Shown here: in pieces, positions 8,384-15,816 of the stretch
Numbering within the stretch: the first letter of the stretch is position 1
How the letters are laid out: each line of letters opens with the position of its first letter
NCBI GenBank assembly: GCA_945906815.1
Contig: CAMDRT010000042.1
Coordinates: 1 to 37,833 of the forward strand
DNA: 37,833 nucleotides
Direction: 5' to 3'
From: Bordetella parapertussis
GTDB taxonomy: Bacteria; Pseudomonadota; Gammaproteobacteria; Burkholderiales; SG8-41
The notes under the pieces: model-generated
Databases searched by the model: none
What the model saw: only the letters and a program-made list of their open reading frames with translations
What the model was told of the DNA's origin: nothing
Translations under genes and position numbers: made by a program

Positions 8384-9475
8384 CTAGGCCGGCTGCATCT
8401 CTTCGGCGAGCTGCGCCAGTTGCTCGGCCTGATGCTCGGCGGCGAGCGCGCCGGTGACATCATCGATATCGCCGTCCATGATCTGCGCGATTTTGTAGAG
8501 CGTTAAGTTGATGCGATGATCGGTCACCCGCCCCTGCGGAAAATTGTAGGTGCGTATGCGTTCCGAGCGATCGCCGCTGCCCACCAGCGATTTGCGCTCG
8601 GCGGCGATCTTCGAATTTTGTTCGCGCACTTGTTTATCCTTGATGCGCGCGGCGAGCACCGACATCGCGCGCGCGCGGTTTTTATGCTGCGAGCGGTCGT
8701 CCTGACACTCCACCACGGTTCCCGTCGGCAAATGCGTGATGCGTATCGCGGAGTCGGTCTTGTTAATGTGCTGGCCGCCCGCCCCCGACGCACGAAAGGT
8801 GTCTATCTTGAGATCGGCGGGATTCAGCACCACATCGCTTACCTCATCCACCTCGGGCAGCACCGCCACGGTACAGGCCGAGGTATGGACCCGGCCCTGC
8901 GTTTCGGTCACCGGCACACGCTGCACGCGATGCGCACCCGACTCGAACTTCAGTTTGGAGTAAGCGCCGCGGCCGATGACCCTGGCAATGATTTCACGGT
9001 AGCCGCCCAGATCGGAGGCGCTTTGCGACATGATCTCCACCTGCCAGCGGTTGCGCTCGGCATAGCGGCAGTACATGCGAAACAGCTCGCCCGCAAACAA
9101 TGCCGATTCGTCGCCGCCGGTGCCGGCTCGGACCTCCAAAAACATATTGCGCTCGTCGTTGGGATCGCGCGGCAGCAGTTGTTTTTGCACCTCCTGTTCC
9201 AGCTGGTCAAGGCGCGCGCGTATCTCTATTTTTTCCACCTCGGCGTATTCACGCATCTGCGGATCAGCAGCCATTTCCTCGGCGGCCTTGAAGTTACTTT
9301 CGCTCTTTTCATACTCACGATACAGCGCCACCACCGGCGCAATCTCGGCGCTTTCGCGCGTGAGTTTGCGGTAGTTATCCATGTCGTCAGTGACATGCTC
9401 CGAGCTCAAGGTGCGATTGATTTCCTCGAGTCGCCTCGACAATTGCGCCAGTTTCGCGGCTATGCTTTGCTTCAT
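8384..9475 (-). CDS. prfA: Peptide chain release factor 1
   Basis: A 363-aa class I release factor that recognises UAA and UAG at the ribosomal A site. It has the catalytic GGQ loop (SGAGGQHINKTDSAIR) and the stop-codon recognition tripeptide PVT (in RVQRVPVTETQGR), the RF1-type PxT motif. The size is normal. It starts 11 nt after the end of hemA and precedes prmC by 30 nt, so the methyltransferase and its substrate are made together. Confidence 0.97.
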   Translation of the reverse strand: MKQSIAAKLAQLSRRLEEINRTLSSEHVTDDMDNYRKLTRESAEIAPVVALYREYEKSESNFKAAEEMAADPQMREYAEVEKIEIRARLDQLEQEVQKQLLPRDPNDERNMFLEVRAGTGGDESALFAGELFRMYCRYAERNRWQVEIMSQSASDLGGYREIIARVIGRGAYSKLKFESGAHRVQRVPVTETQGRVHTSACTVAVLPEVDEVSDVVLNPADLKIDTFRASGAGGQHINKTDSAIRITHLPTGTVVECQDDRSQHKNRARAMSVLAARIKDKQVREQNSKIAAERKSLVGSGDRSERIRTYNFPQGRVTDHRINLTLYKIAQIMDGDIDDVTGALAAEHQAEQLAQLAEEMQPA

Positions 9476-9486
9476 TTGGCAACCAC

Positions 9487-10740
9487 TTAGTCCTGCCGCG
9501 GTATCTGATACAGGCGTGTCAGCAACGCCGCAAGTTCCTTGCGCTCTTGCTCACTGGCGTGATTCAACGCATGCGTCGGCGGATGCAGCAATTTATTGGT
9601 CAACGCCTGCGACAGCGCCTCGATCACCCGCTGCGGGTCTTCGCCGGTGTTCAGTTTGCGCAAGGCGCGCTCGACTTCGTTGCGGCGCGTGCGCTCGGCG
9701 GTATCGCGCAGCGCGCGGATAGTGGGCACCAGGTCGCGGTTACCCAGCCAATGCATGAAGTCTGTGACCTGATTTTCGATGATCACCTCGGCCTGCTCCA
9801 CCGCATTCTGGCGCTGCGCAAGGCCGGCGCTGGCGATCTTGCCCAGATCATCCACCGTATACAAAAACACGTCGTCCAGCTTGCCAACTTCGCCTTCCAC
9901 GTCGCGCGGCACCGCAAGATCAAACATCATCATGGGCCGGTGCTTGCGCGCGGCCAGCGCGCTTTCAACGATGCCTTTGCCGATAATGGGCAACGGACTC
10001 GCGGTGCAGCACACCACAATGTCGTGCAACGCGAGCTGCGCCGGCACATCGTTAAGCGAAATCACGCGCCCCAGAAAGCGATCGGCCAGATGTTGCGCAC
10101 GCGCTTCGGTGCGGTTGGCAAACGTCAATCGTTTGGGATGGTGCGCGGCGAAATGGCTGGCGCACAACTCCACCATCGCCCCCGCGCCGATGAACAATAC
10201 CGCCTGCTCGGCAATACTCGGATAAATGCGTCCTGCGAGTTGCACCGCAGCCGATGCCATCGACACCGTGCTGGCGCCGATACTGGTTTCGCTGCGCACC
10301 GATTTCGCCACCGCAAAAGTGCGCTGAAACAGCTTGTTAAGCAACAGCCCCATGGTGCCGGCAGTTTCAGCGGCACGCACCGCGTCCTTGAACTGGCCGA
10401 GAATTTGCGGTTCGCCCACCACCATCGAGTCCAGTCCGCTGGCGACGCGAAAGGCATGCTTCACCGCACGCTCCTGCGGCAGCTTGTAGAGGTAGGGCTC
10501 AATCTGTTGCGGCTTAAGCTGGTGGTAGGCGGCCATCCACTCGACCGCGGCGCGAGGCTCATCCGCGTGACAGTAAATCTCGGTGCGGTTGCAGGTGGAT
10601 ACGATGGCCGCTTCCTGCACCGGACGGCGCGCCACCAAGTCATTCAAGGCCCCCACCAAACGCTCGGCGTGAAACACCACCTGCTCGCGCACGTTCAGCG
10701 GAGCGGTCTGGTGGTTCAGGCCTATGGCGTAAAGTTGCAT
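9487..10740 (-). CDS. hemA: Glutamyl-tRNA reductase
   Basis: A 417-aa enzyme reducing glutamyl-tRNA to glutamate-1-semialdehyde with NADPH, the first committed step of C5-route tetrapyrrole synthesis. The N-terminal GLNHQTAPLNVRE and the catalytic-Cys motif STCNRTEIY are present, followed by VGEPQILGQ and a nucleotide-binding GAGAMVEL segment. The start ATG at 10740 begins MQLYAIG, as usual for the family. It is the first gene of the hemA-prfA-prmC run; the upstream gap of more than 900 bp presumably contains its promoter. Confidence 0.97.
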   Translation of the reverse strand: MQLYAIGLNHQTAPLNVREQVVFHAERLVGALNDLVARRPVQEAAIVSTCNRTEIYCHADEPRAAVEWMAAYHQLKPQQIEPYLYKLPQERAVKHAFRVASGLDSMVVGEPQILGQFKDAVRAAETAGTMGLLLNKLFQRTFAVAKSVRSETSIGASTVSMASAAVQLAGRIYPSIAEQAVLFIGAGAMVELCASHFAAHHPKRLTFANRTEARAQHLADRFLGRVISLNDVPAQLALHDIVVCCTASPLPIIGKGIVESALAARKHRPMMMFDLAVPRDVEGEVGKLDDVFLYTVDDLGKIASAGLAQRQNAVEQAEVIIENQVTDFMHWLGNRDLVPTIRALRDTAERTRRNEVERALRKLNTGEDPQRVIEALSQALTNKLLHPPTHALNHASEQERKELAALLTRLYQIPRQD

Positions 10741-10924
10741 CGCGAATGCGGTTTAACCCAGCGGTTGCGGGGGCGGCTATGTTACCGTACCGCCTGCGCG
10801 GGATAAATCGGAAATCGCGGATTTACAAGGGTTTTTTGTCTGGGCACGGTGTTATTGCAAGCCGCAGCAGGCGCCTTGCGCGCCGCTGCGAACGACCACT
10901 CACCGTCACTCACGGAAACATTCG

Positions 10925-11074
10925 ATGCACCATGCACCTGCTCACAGTCACCAGGACGAGCATATTGTTGCGCACTTTGAACAACAGTCGTTCGGCGACT
11001 TGCTCAGCGCGCATTGTACGCGCGCAGAGGCGATGGTTTCGTTGTCGATTGAAATCATGGTGGCGCCGCATTGA
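10925..11074 (+). CDS. Possible 49-codon ORF, function unknown
   Basis: An ATG-to-TGA frame of 49 codons in the long gap after hemA. The product would start with a His-rich stretch (MHHAPAHSHQDEH) and continue with a plausible helical segment. No strong ribosome-binding site is seen and I recognise no family. It could be a real small protein, a remnant of a longer gene, or chance. Confidence 0.2.
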   Translation: MHHAPAHSHQDEHIVAHFEQQSFGDLLSAHCTRAEAMVSLSIEIMVAPH

Positions 11075-11209
11075 CCCGGCGCTGGTGCAGTGGCGCGGCG
11101 TTGGAAACGCACGGGGTAAGCGCCAGTCTGTGATGGCCAAAACACACTGCGCGTTGACGCCTGTCAAAGACGCGACGATGATGGATTTAGATCATGGCGG
11201 CGACCAGTA

Positions 11210-11645
11210 ATCACAAGTACCTATTGACCGCGCCTAGCGAAAGGCGTCTACTGAATGCGCTCCGGTGACTCGGCTAGGGATGGATTCTCAGACTAACGAA
11301 TAATCCGGTTGCTGCTCTCGAATTCGCTGTTGTGCACGCCCCGTAGGCGGGTGTGCCTGATGCGAAACGGCGGCGACCACCCTCAACGCGATGTTTGAGG
11401 ATTATCTCGTGCCGGGTGACTGGAGTAGACACCTTAGGTCCAGCGTAGTGTAACTTTCTAAATGGAGAGGCTACCTATCGATGAAAATTCCGACAACGTT
11501 ATTCTGAAGCCGGCAACTATTCCGGCATACGTCACACTAACGTGACGAACTGCAGCCACGGATGGTGGCAAATCTGTAAAGCCCTGTGAGATTTTCGCGG
11601 GGCTTTGCATTTGTGGCGGTCGCGCCGGCCGTTTTCCGGCAGGCA
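11210..11645 (+). other. Gene-free region rich in hairpins; candidate structured RNA
   Basis: Between hemA and yajD about 950 bp carry no convincing gene. From 11210 on, short perfect inverted repeats are frequent: CGCC/GGCG (11231-11246), GCACGCCC/GGGTGTGC (11334-11356), CCTCAA/TTGAGG (11381-11400), CTGGA/TCCAG (11420-11443), GCCGG/CCGGC (11509-11526), CGTCAC/GTGACG (11530-11547) and GCCGG/CCGGC (11624-11640). A promoter-like TTGACC (11224-11229) with TCTACT 17 bp later could drive a plus-strand RNA of about 350 nt ending at the stem at 11575-11609. Which strand is used, and whether it is an independent RNA or a leader of yajD, cannot be decided. Confidence 0.4.
11575..11609 (+). terminator. 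Terminator-like hairpin
   Basis: AAAGCCC (11578-11584) pairs with GGGCTTT (11600-11606), extended inward by three more pairs including G-U, giving a 10-bp stem around a 9-nt loop. The 3' side ends in TTT then GCATTTG, so the T-tract is short and broken. It could end the candidate RNA upstream, or work weakly in either direction. Confidence 0.45.
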
Positions 11646-11691
11646 GGTTTTTGTCGTATGCTGACAGCCTCTAGCACACGCATGCACCTCC

Positions 11692-12066
11692 ATGGCACCA
11701 ACAAATGAGCGGCTGGATCAGATAGTACGTGAAGCCCGGCGCAACGCCGAGCAGCGGACCGCCGGCTATAGGGCGCAGGCACTGAAACTCTTTCCATGGG
11801 TGTGCGGGCGGTGTGCGCGTACATTTACGCACAGCAATCTGCAACTGCTAGAAGTCCATCACAAGAACAGCAATCACGATGACAATCCGCTGGACGGCAG
11901 CAATTGGGAGCTCCTCTGCACCTATTGCCATGAGCATGAACATTCTAAGCTGAAAGATAACGCAGGGCGCACGGACTCGGCAAGCGCAGCTGCGGCCGCG
12001 ACGTTTAATCCTTTTGCGCAATTGAAGGCGATGATGGATTCCAAAAAGCAGGATTCCGACGCCTGA
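11692..12066 (+). CDS. yajD: YajD-family HNH nuclease
   Basis: A 124-aa protein closely resembling E. coli YajD. A CxxC knuckle (WVCGRC, Cys38 and Cys41) is followed by the HNH core EVHHKNSNHDDNPLDGSN (His56-His57) and a second CxxC with adjacent His (LCTYCHEHEH, Cys76 and Cys79), then the conserved tail FNPFAQLKAMM. The fold is a zinc-ribbon HNH endonuclease; the cellular role of YajD is not established. It converges on the rubredoxin gene with a gap of 33 bp and is preceded by the hairpin-rich non-coding region. Confidence 0.88.
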   Translation: MAPTNERLDQIVREARRNAEQRTAGYRAQALKLFPWVCGRCARTFTHSNLQLLEVHHKNSNHDDNPLDGSNWELLCTYCHEHEHSKLKDNAGRTDSASAAAAATFNPFAQLKAMMDSKKQDSDA

Positions 12067-12099
12067 CCCGCAGGGGCGCTATACGATGCGCCTGTCAGC

Positions 12100-12276
12100 T
12101 CAAGCCTGTATCTCCAACATCTCAAAATCGTCTTTGGTGGCAGAGCAATGCGGGCAGGTCCAATCCGCCGGCACATCGTCCCAGCGCGTGCCGGGCGGTA
12201 TGCCTTCGTCGGGTATGCCGAGCGCTTCCTCGTACACAAAACCGCACAGTATGCACATCCATTTTTTGTCGTTCAT
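12100..12276 (-). CDS. Rubredoxin
   Basis: A 58-aa iron protein carrying one Fe bound by four Cys, used as a one-electron carrier in the cytoplasm. Both metal-binding knuckles are present: CILCG (Cys8, Cys11) and CPHCS (Cys41, Cys44). Between them lies the rubredoxin core with EEALGIPDEGIPPGT and WDDVPADW. The ATG overlaps the stop codon of prpB in an ATGA arrangement, so translation is probably coupled to prpB. No independent ribosome-binding site is evident. The redox partner is not visible in the window. Confidence 0.93.
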   Translation of the reverse strand: MNDKKWMCILCGFVYEEALGIPDEGIPPGTRWDDVPADWTCPHCSATKDDFEMLEIQA

Positions 12277-13214
12277 GGTGTTTGCTTTCGAGTCGGCTGC
12301 TTGCCTTGTGCGAACAAGGTGTCGAGTTTGCCTTCAAACGCGTGGTAATCCAGATAATCGTATAGATCGTCGCGCGTTTGCATCAAATCGACCACATTCT
12401 TCTGGTGGCCATCCTTGCGCAACGCCTGGTAAACCTTGAGCGTCGCGGCATTGGCGGCGCGCCAACCCGACAACGGATACAGCGCCATCGCCACATTCGC
12501 ACTCGCCAGTTCCTGCGTCGAGAACAGCGGTGTTTTGCCAAACTCGGTGATGTTGGCGAGGATCGGCACTTTCACCGCGTCAGCGAACTTCTTGTACATC
12601 GGTAACTCGGTAATCGCCTCGGGGAAAATCATGTCCGCTCCCGCTTCCACGCATGCGCATGCGCGATCAATCGCCGCCTGCAGACCTTCCACCGCCAGCG
12701 AATCGGTGCGCGCCATCACCACGAATTGGCTGTCGGTCTTGGCATCCACCGCGGCTTTGATGCGATCGACCATTTCATCCTTGCTCACGATTTCCTTGTT
12801 CGGACGGTGGCCGCAGCGTTTTTGTTGCACCTGATCTTCGATATGCATGGCGCCCGCGCCGAACTTGATCAAGGATTTCACGCTACGCGCAATGTTAAAA
12901 GCGCCGCCCCAGCCGGTATCCACATCGACCAGCAACGGCAGCGTACACACGTCTGTAATCCGCCGTATGTCTATCAACACATCATCGAGCGTGCTGATGC
13001 CCAGATCCGGCACACCGAGCGAGCCCGCCGCCACGCCGCCACCGGAAAGGTAAATCGCCTTAAAGCCGGTGCGCGCGGCCATGCGCGCGGCGTAGGCGTT
13101 GATGGCGCCGGCGATTTGCAATGGCTTTTCGGCAGCCACTGCGGCGCGAAAACGCGCGCCCGCCGAAGCCGCTAGCGCATCAGAGCCCGCCTTGGCGCTG
13201 GAAAGATCAGTCAT
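12273..13214 (-). CDS. prpB: Methylisocitrate lyase-type enzyme (PEP mutase/isocitrate lyase superfamily)
   Basis: A 313-aa enzyme predicted to cleave 2-methylisocitrate to pyruvate and succinate in propionate breakdown. The active-site signature KRCGHRPNK (Cys134) matches PrpB, and VDVDTGWGG (about residues 96-104) supplies Mg2+ ligands. The ATG at 13214 has GGAG 8 nt upstream; a longer frame to 13271 would cross the promoter region. No prpC, acnD or prpF is present in the window, so the rest of the methylcitrate cycle must be elsewhere, or the enzyme serves a related 2,3-substituted malate. It ends within the start of the rubredoxin gene and is divergent from an IclR-family regulator. Confidence 0.85.
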   Translation of the reverse strand: MTDLSSAKAGSDALAASAGARFRAAVAAEKPLQIAGAINAYAARMAARTGFKAIYLSGGGVAAGSLGVPDLGISTLDDVLIDIRRITDVCTLPLLVDVDTGWGGAFNIARSVKSLIKFGAGAMHIEDQVQQKRCGHRPNKEIVSKDEMVDRIKAAVDAKTDSQFVVMARTDSLAVEGLQAAIDRACACVEAGADMIFPEAITELPMYKKFADAVKVPILANITEFGKTPLFSTQELASANVAMALYPLSGWRAANAATLKVYQALRKDGHQKNVVDLMQTRDDLYDYLDYHAFEGKLDTLFAQGKQPTRKQTP

Positions 13215-13247
13215 ATACGTGCTCCATAGAGGGTGGAAAAACAGTTT

Positions 13248-13266
13248 CGCCGTTCCAGAAACGGCG
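13248..13266. promoter_or_regulatory. Candidate operator palindrome between prpB and the IclR gene
   Basis: CGCCGTT and AACGGCG form a perfect 7-bp inverted repeat around CCAGA, 34 bp upstream of the prpB start in the 198-bp divergent region. Size and position fit a binding site for the adjacent IclR regulator, or a 5'-leader hairpin. A TATAAT at 13350-13355 points toward the IclR gene, with no good -35. Confidence 0.4.
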
Positions 13267-13412
13267 TCCAATCGACGGACTTAACTGGCTATATCTAAGA
13301 CGTGTACTGTAGAAACCTAGCGCCATAGCCTATTATTTGCAATGGGAGTTATAATTGTGGCCCCCAAAGCATCTAACCATTATTCGGACTACCGACAGGA
13401 ATACCCGCCATT

Positions 13413-14204
13413 ATGCCCAGAAACTCTTCCGCCGAACAGAGTCGACTCACCGGCACCCAGAGTATAGAGCGCGCGCTGCTGCTGTTGCGTGAAATCGCGG
13501 CCCACAACCGCTCCGGTTCTCGTCTGCTTGACCTCGCCACGCGCACCAGCCTGCAGCGCCCCACCGTGCATCGCATGTTGAAATGCCTCGCCCACGAAGG
13601 CATGGTGCAGCAGGATACCGATACCCACCGTTATTATCTGGGGTCGATGGCTTTCGAGTTGGGCCTCACCGCCGCACCGCGCTTCAATATGCGCGAAATC
13701 TGCCACCCCGGTATGGTGCGCATAGCGGAAGCCACCGGCGACACCGTGTTTCTCACCCAGCGCAGCGGTCCCGACGCCGTCTGCATAGACCGCCATGAAG
13801 GCACGTTTCCGATCAAAACCTTCACCCTCGACATCGGCATGCGCCGTCCGCTGGGCGTGGGCACCGGCAGTCTCGCCATAGTCGCCGCGCTGCCGGACTC
13901 AGAAATTCAGGGCATTATCTCCGGCAATCAACCGCGCTACGAGGAGTACGGTGTTTCGGGCGCCATGCTGCTGGCGCAGACGCGCAAGGCGCAAAAACTC
14001 GGCTACTCAATGCGTGAAGCGCCGACGCTGGCGGGCGTGCGCTCGGTGGGTCACGCGATACGCAATCAGTCTGGCATTGCTTTCGCCGCGCTGTCGGTGT
14101 CCACCATCTCCAGCCGCATGACCGAGAAGCGCGTGCTTGAAATCGCCTCGCTGCTCAAACACGAAGCACGTCTGATTGAAAAACAATTGAGCAACGGCGC
14201 GTAG
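13413..14204 (+). CDS. IclR-family transcriptional regulator
   Basis: A 263-aa regulator with the family's two-domain plan. An N-terminal winged helix-turn-helix (about residues 17-80) contains TSLQRPTVHRMLKCLAHEGM, and a C-terminal effector-binding domain contains RPLGVGTGSLAI and a late SVGHAIRNQSGIAFAALSVS stretch. IclR proteins usually control the adjacent catabolic genes in response to a small carboxylate. The divergent prpB-rubredoxin pair and the downstream NIPSNAP and creatininase-family genes are the likely targets. The next gene begins 37 nt after its stop. Confidence 0.92.
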   Translation: MPRNSSAEQSRLTGTQSIERALLLLREIAAHNRSGSRLLDLATRTSLQRPTVHRMLKCLAHEGMVQQDTDTHRYYLGSMAFELGLTAAPRFNMREICHPGMVRIAEATGDTVFLTQRSGPDAVCIDRHEGTFPIKTFTLDIGMRRPLGVGTGSLAIVAALPDSEIQGIISGNQPRYEEYGVSGAMLLAQTRKAQKLGYSMREAPTLAGVRSVGHAIRNQSGIAFAALSVSTISSRMTEKRVLEIASLLKHEARLIEKQLSNGA

Positions 14205-14241
14205 GCGTTCGGCATTCAGCGCAAAACAACCAGGAGCAGCC

Positions 14242-14874
14242 ATGATTTACGAAATGAGAACTTACGATTTGAAACCCCGATCACTGGCCGAAGTCGAAAA
14301 ACGCTTTGGTGAGGCCTATGAAAAGCGCAAGAAATATTCGGAACTGACCGCGTTCTGGCATACCGAGATCGGTCCGCTGAATCAGATCATTCATGTGTGG
14401 CCTTACAAGGATCTGGAAGAGCGCAATCGCATACGCGCCGCCGCGGTAAAAGACGGCGTGTGGCCGCCGGCCCTCACCGAGTTCATTGTCAACATGCGCT
14501 CGGAGATCATGATGCCGTTTTCTATTTCGCCCGAACTTAAAGCCGCCAAGATGGGGCCCTATTACGAAATGCGCACCTACACCCACGCTGCGGGCGATCT
14601 GCCCAAGCTGCGCGCGGTGTGGGAAAAAGCGGTGCCGCAGCGCCTGAAATTCAGCCCCCTGTGCGCGGCGTGGTATTCCGAGCTGGGCGGCCTTAACAAA
14701 TTTGTGCATATCTGGCCCTACCCCACGCTGGATGCGCGCAACGCCACGCGCGACCAGGCGCACGCTGCCGGCGCGTGGCCCCCTTCGGCCGAAAAGCTGG
14801 GACTGCCGGGATACAGCCTCGTTGCACAGGAAAACAAGATACTGATGCCGTCTGCGTTTTCGCCGCTGCAGTAA
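14242..14874 (+). CDS. Tandem NIPSNAP-domain protein
   Basis: A 210-aa protein made of two NIPSNAP units. Each opens with a YEMRTY motif (residues 3-8 and about 108-113), followed by a conserved HTEIGPLNQIIHVWPY or YSELGGLNKFVHIWPY stretch. The fold is a dimeric alpha/beta barrel; bacterial members often sit in catabolic clusters but the reaction is unknown. GGAG stands 6 nt before the ATG. The creatininase-family gene starts 2 nt after its stop, so the two are surely co-transcribed, probably with the upstream IclR gene. Confidence 0.88.
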   Translation: MIYEMRTYDLKPRSLAEVEKRFGEAYEKRKKYSELTAFWHTEIGPLNQIIHVWPYKDLEERNRIRAAAVKDGVWPPALTEFIVNMRSEIMMPFSISPELKAAKMGPYYEMRTYTHAAGDLPKLRAVWEKAVPQRLKFSPLCAAWYSELGGLNKFVHIWPYPTLDARNATRDQAHAAGAWPPSAEKLGLPGYSLVAQENKILMPSAFSPLQ

Positions 14875-14876
14875 CC

Positions 14877-15746
14877 ATGCGCCGGGGCGTTGCGGCTGGA
14901 CTTGCGCGCACCGGCATGCTGGGTCATGAGCTTCGTATGGCGCGCAGCATGATGGTGATTTGCATCGGGCTGCTGGCAGCGTTGCTGGCGCCAGCCCGTG
15001 TCGCACACGCCGCCGCCAGCGTATTCATTGAGGAACTCACTTGGGTCGAAGTGCGTGACGCCATCAACGCTGGCATAACCACGATTATTTTCCCCACCGG
15101 CGGTACCGAGCAAAACGGCCCGCACATGGTGCTGGGCAAGCATAACGTCATCGTCAAGCACGCCGCTGGGCATATCGCGCGGCGGCTCGGCAACGCGCTG
15201 GTGGCGCCGGTACTGGCCTATGTGCCGGAGGGCAACCTTCATCCGCCCAGCGGGCATATGTTGTTTCCCGGCACGATCACGCTGCCGGAAGAAGTTTTCA
15301 TGAAAATCACCGAGTACGCCGCGCGCAGCTTTCGGGTCAACGGTTTCAAGAATATCGTGTTGATCGGCGACAGTGGCCCCAATCAAAAAGGCTTGCAGGT
15401 GGTCGCCACGCGGCTCAACCAGGAATGGGCCGGCAGCGATGTGCGGGTGCATTACGCCGCCGATTATTATCACTCGCAGGCATTTTCAAAATGGCTGCGC
15501 AGCCAGGGCGAAACGCCGGCAGCCATCGGCACCCACGCCGGCATCGAAGATACCTCGGAGTTGCTAGCGATAGACCCGGACCTGATACGCAAAGACAAAC
15601 TCGCGCCGGGTGGCGATTTCAAGGTTACCGGCGTGGCAGGCAATCCCGCACGCGCCAGCGTGGCTTATGGCAAACAGGGACTGGAATTCAAGATTGCCGC
15701 CGCAGTGGCGCAAATACAAAAACTGATTGCCGCACGCGGTAAGTAA
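14877..15746 (+). CDS. Exported creatininase-family amidohydrolase
   Basis: About 289 aa from the ATG at 14877. Starts at 14916 or 14937 are also possible and give a more compact signal peptide (MARSMMVICIGLLAALLAPA, cleavage near AHA-A). The mature part has creatininase-family landmarks: PTGGTEQNGPHMVLGKHN with metal ligands Glu and His, GTITLPEEV, a GDSGPNQ loop and GTHAGIEDTSELL. Family members hydrolyse cyclic amides or related bonds with a divalent metal pair. Most are cytoplasmic, so a periplasmic member is of note. It is translationally linked to the NIPSNAP gene (2-nt gap). The substrate is unknown. Confidence 0.82.
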   Translation: MRRGVAAGLARTGMLGHELRMARSMMVICIGLLAALLAPARVAHAAASVFIEELTWVEVRDAINAGITTIIFPTGGTEQNGPHMVLGKHNVIVKHAAGHIARRLGNALVAPVLAYVPEGNLHPPSGHMLFPGTITLPEEVFMKITEYAARSFRVNGFKNIVLIGDSGPNQKGLQVVATRLNQEWAGSDVRVHYAADYYHSQAFSKWLRSQGETPAAIGTHAGIEDTSELLAIDPDLIRKDKLAPGGDFKVTGVAGNPARASVAYGKQGLEFKIAAAVAQIQKLIAARGK

Positions 15747-15816
15747 CACCGGGTCAAAACCTCACCGCAAAGGCGCAGAGCATTGCCGCAGGGAAATGCA
15801 AGATCGGCTTTGCGCT

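Noticed and set aside
9547..10806. A 419-codon plus-strand frame opposite hemA
   Set aside because: It is the complement of hemA, whose motifs are unmistakable; the length only reflects high GC content.
10746..11210. A 154-codon plus-strand frame after hemA
   Set aside because: Composition is Arg- and Cys-heavy with no domain or good ribosome-binding site, and it competes with other frames in the same stretch.
12067..12099. Hairpin CAGGGGCGC/GCGCCTG between yajD and the rubredoxin gene
   Set aside because: The stem is imperfect and has no T-run on either side, so it was not called a terminator.
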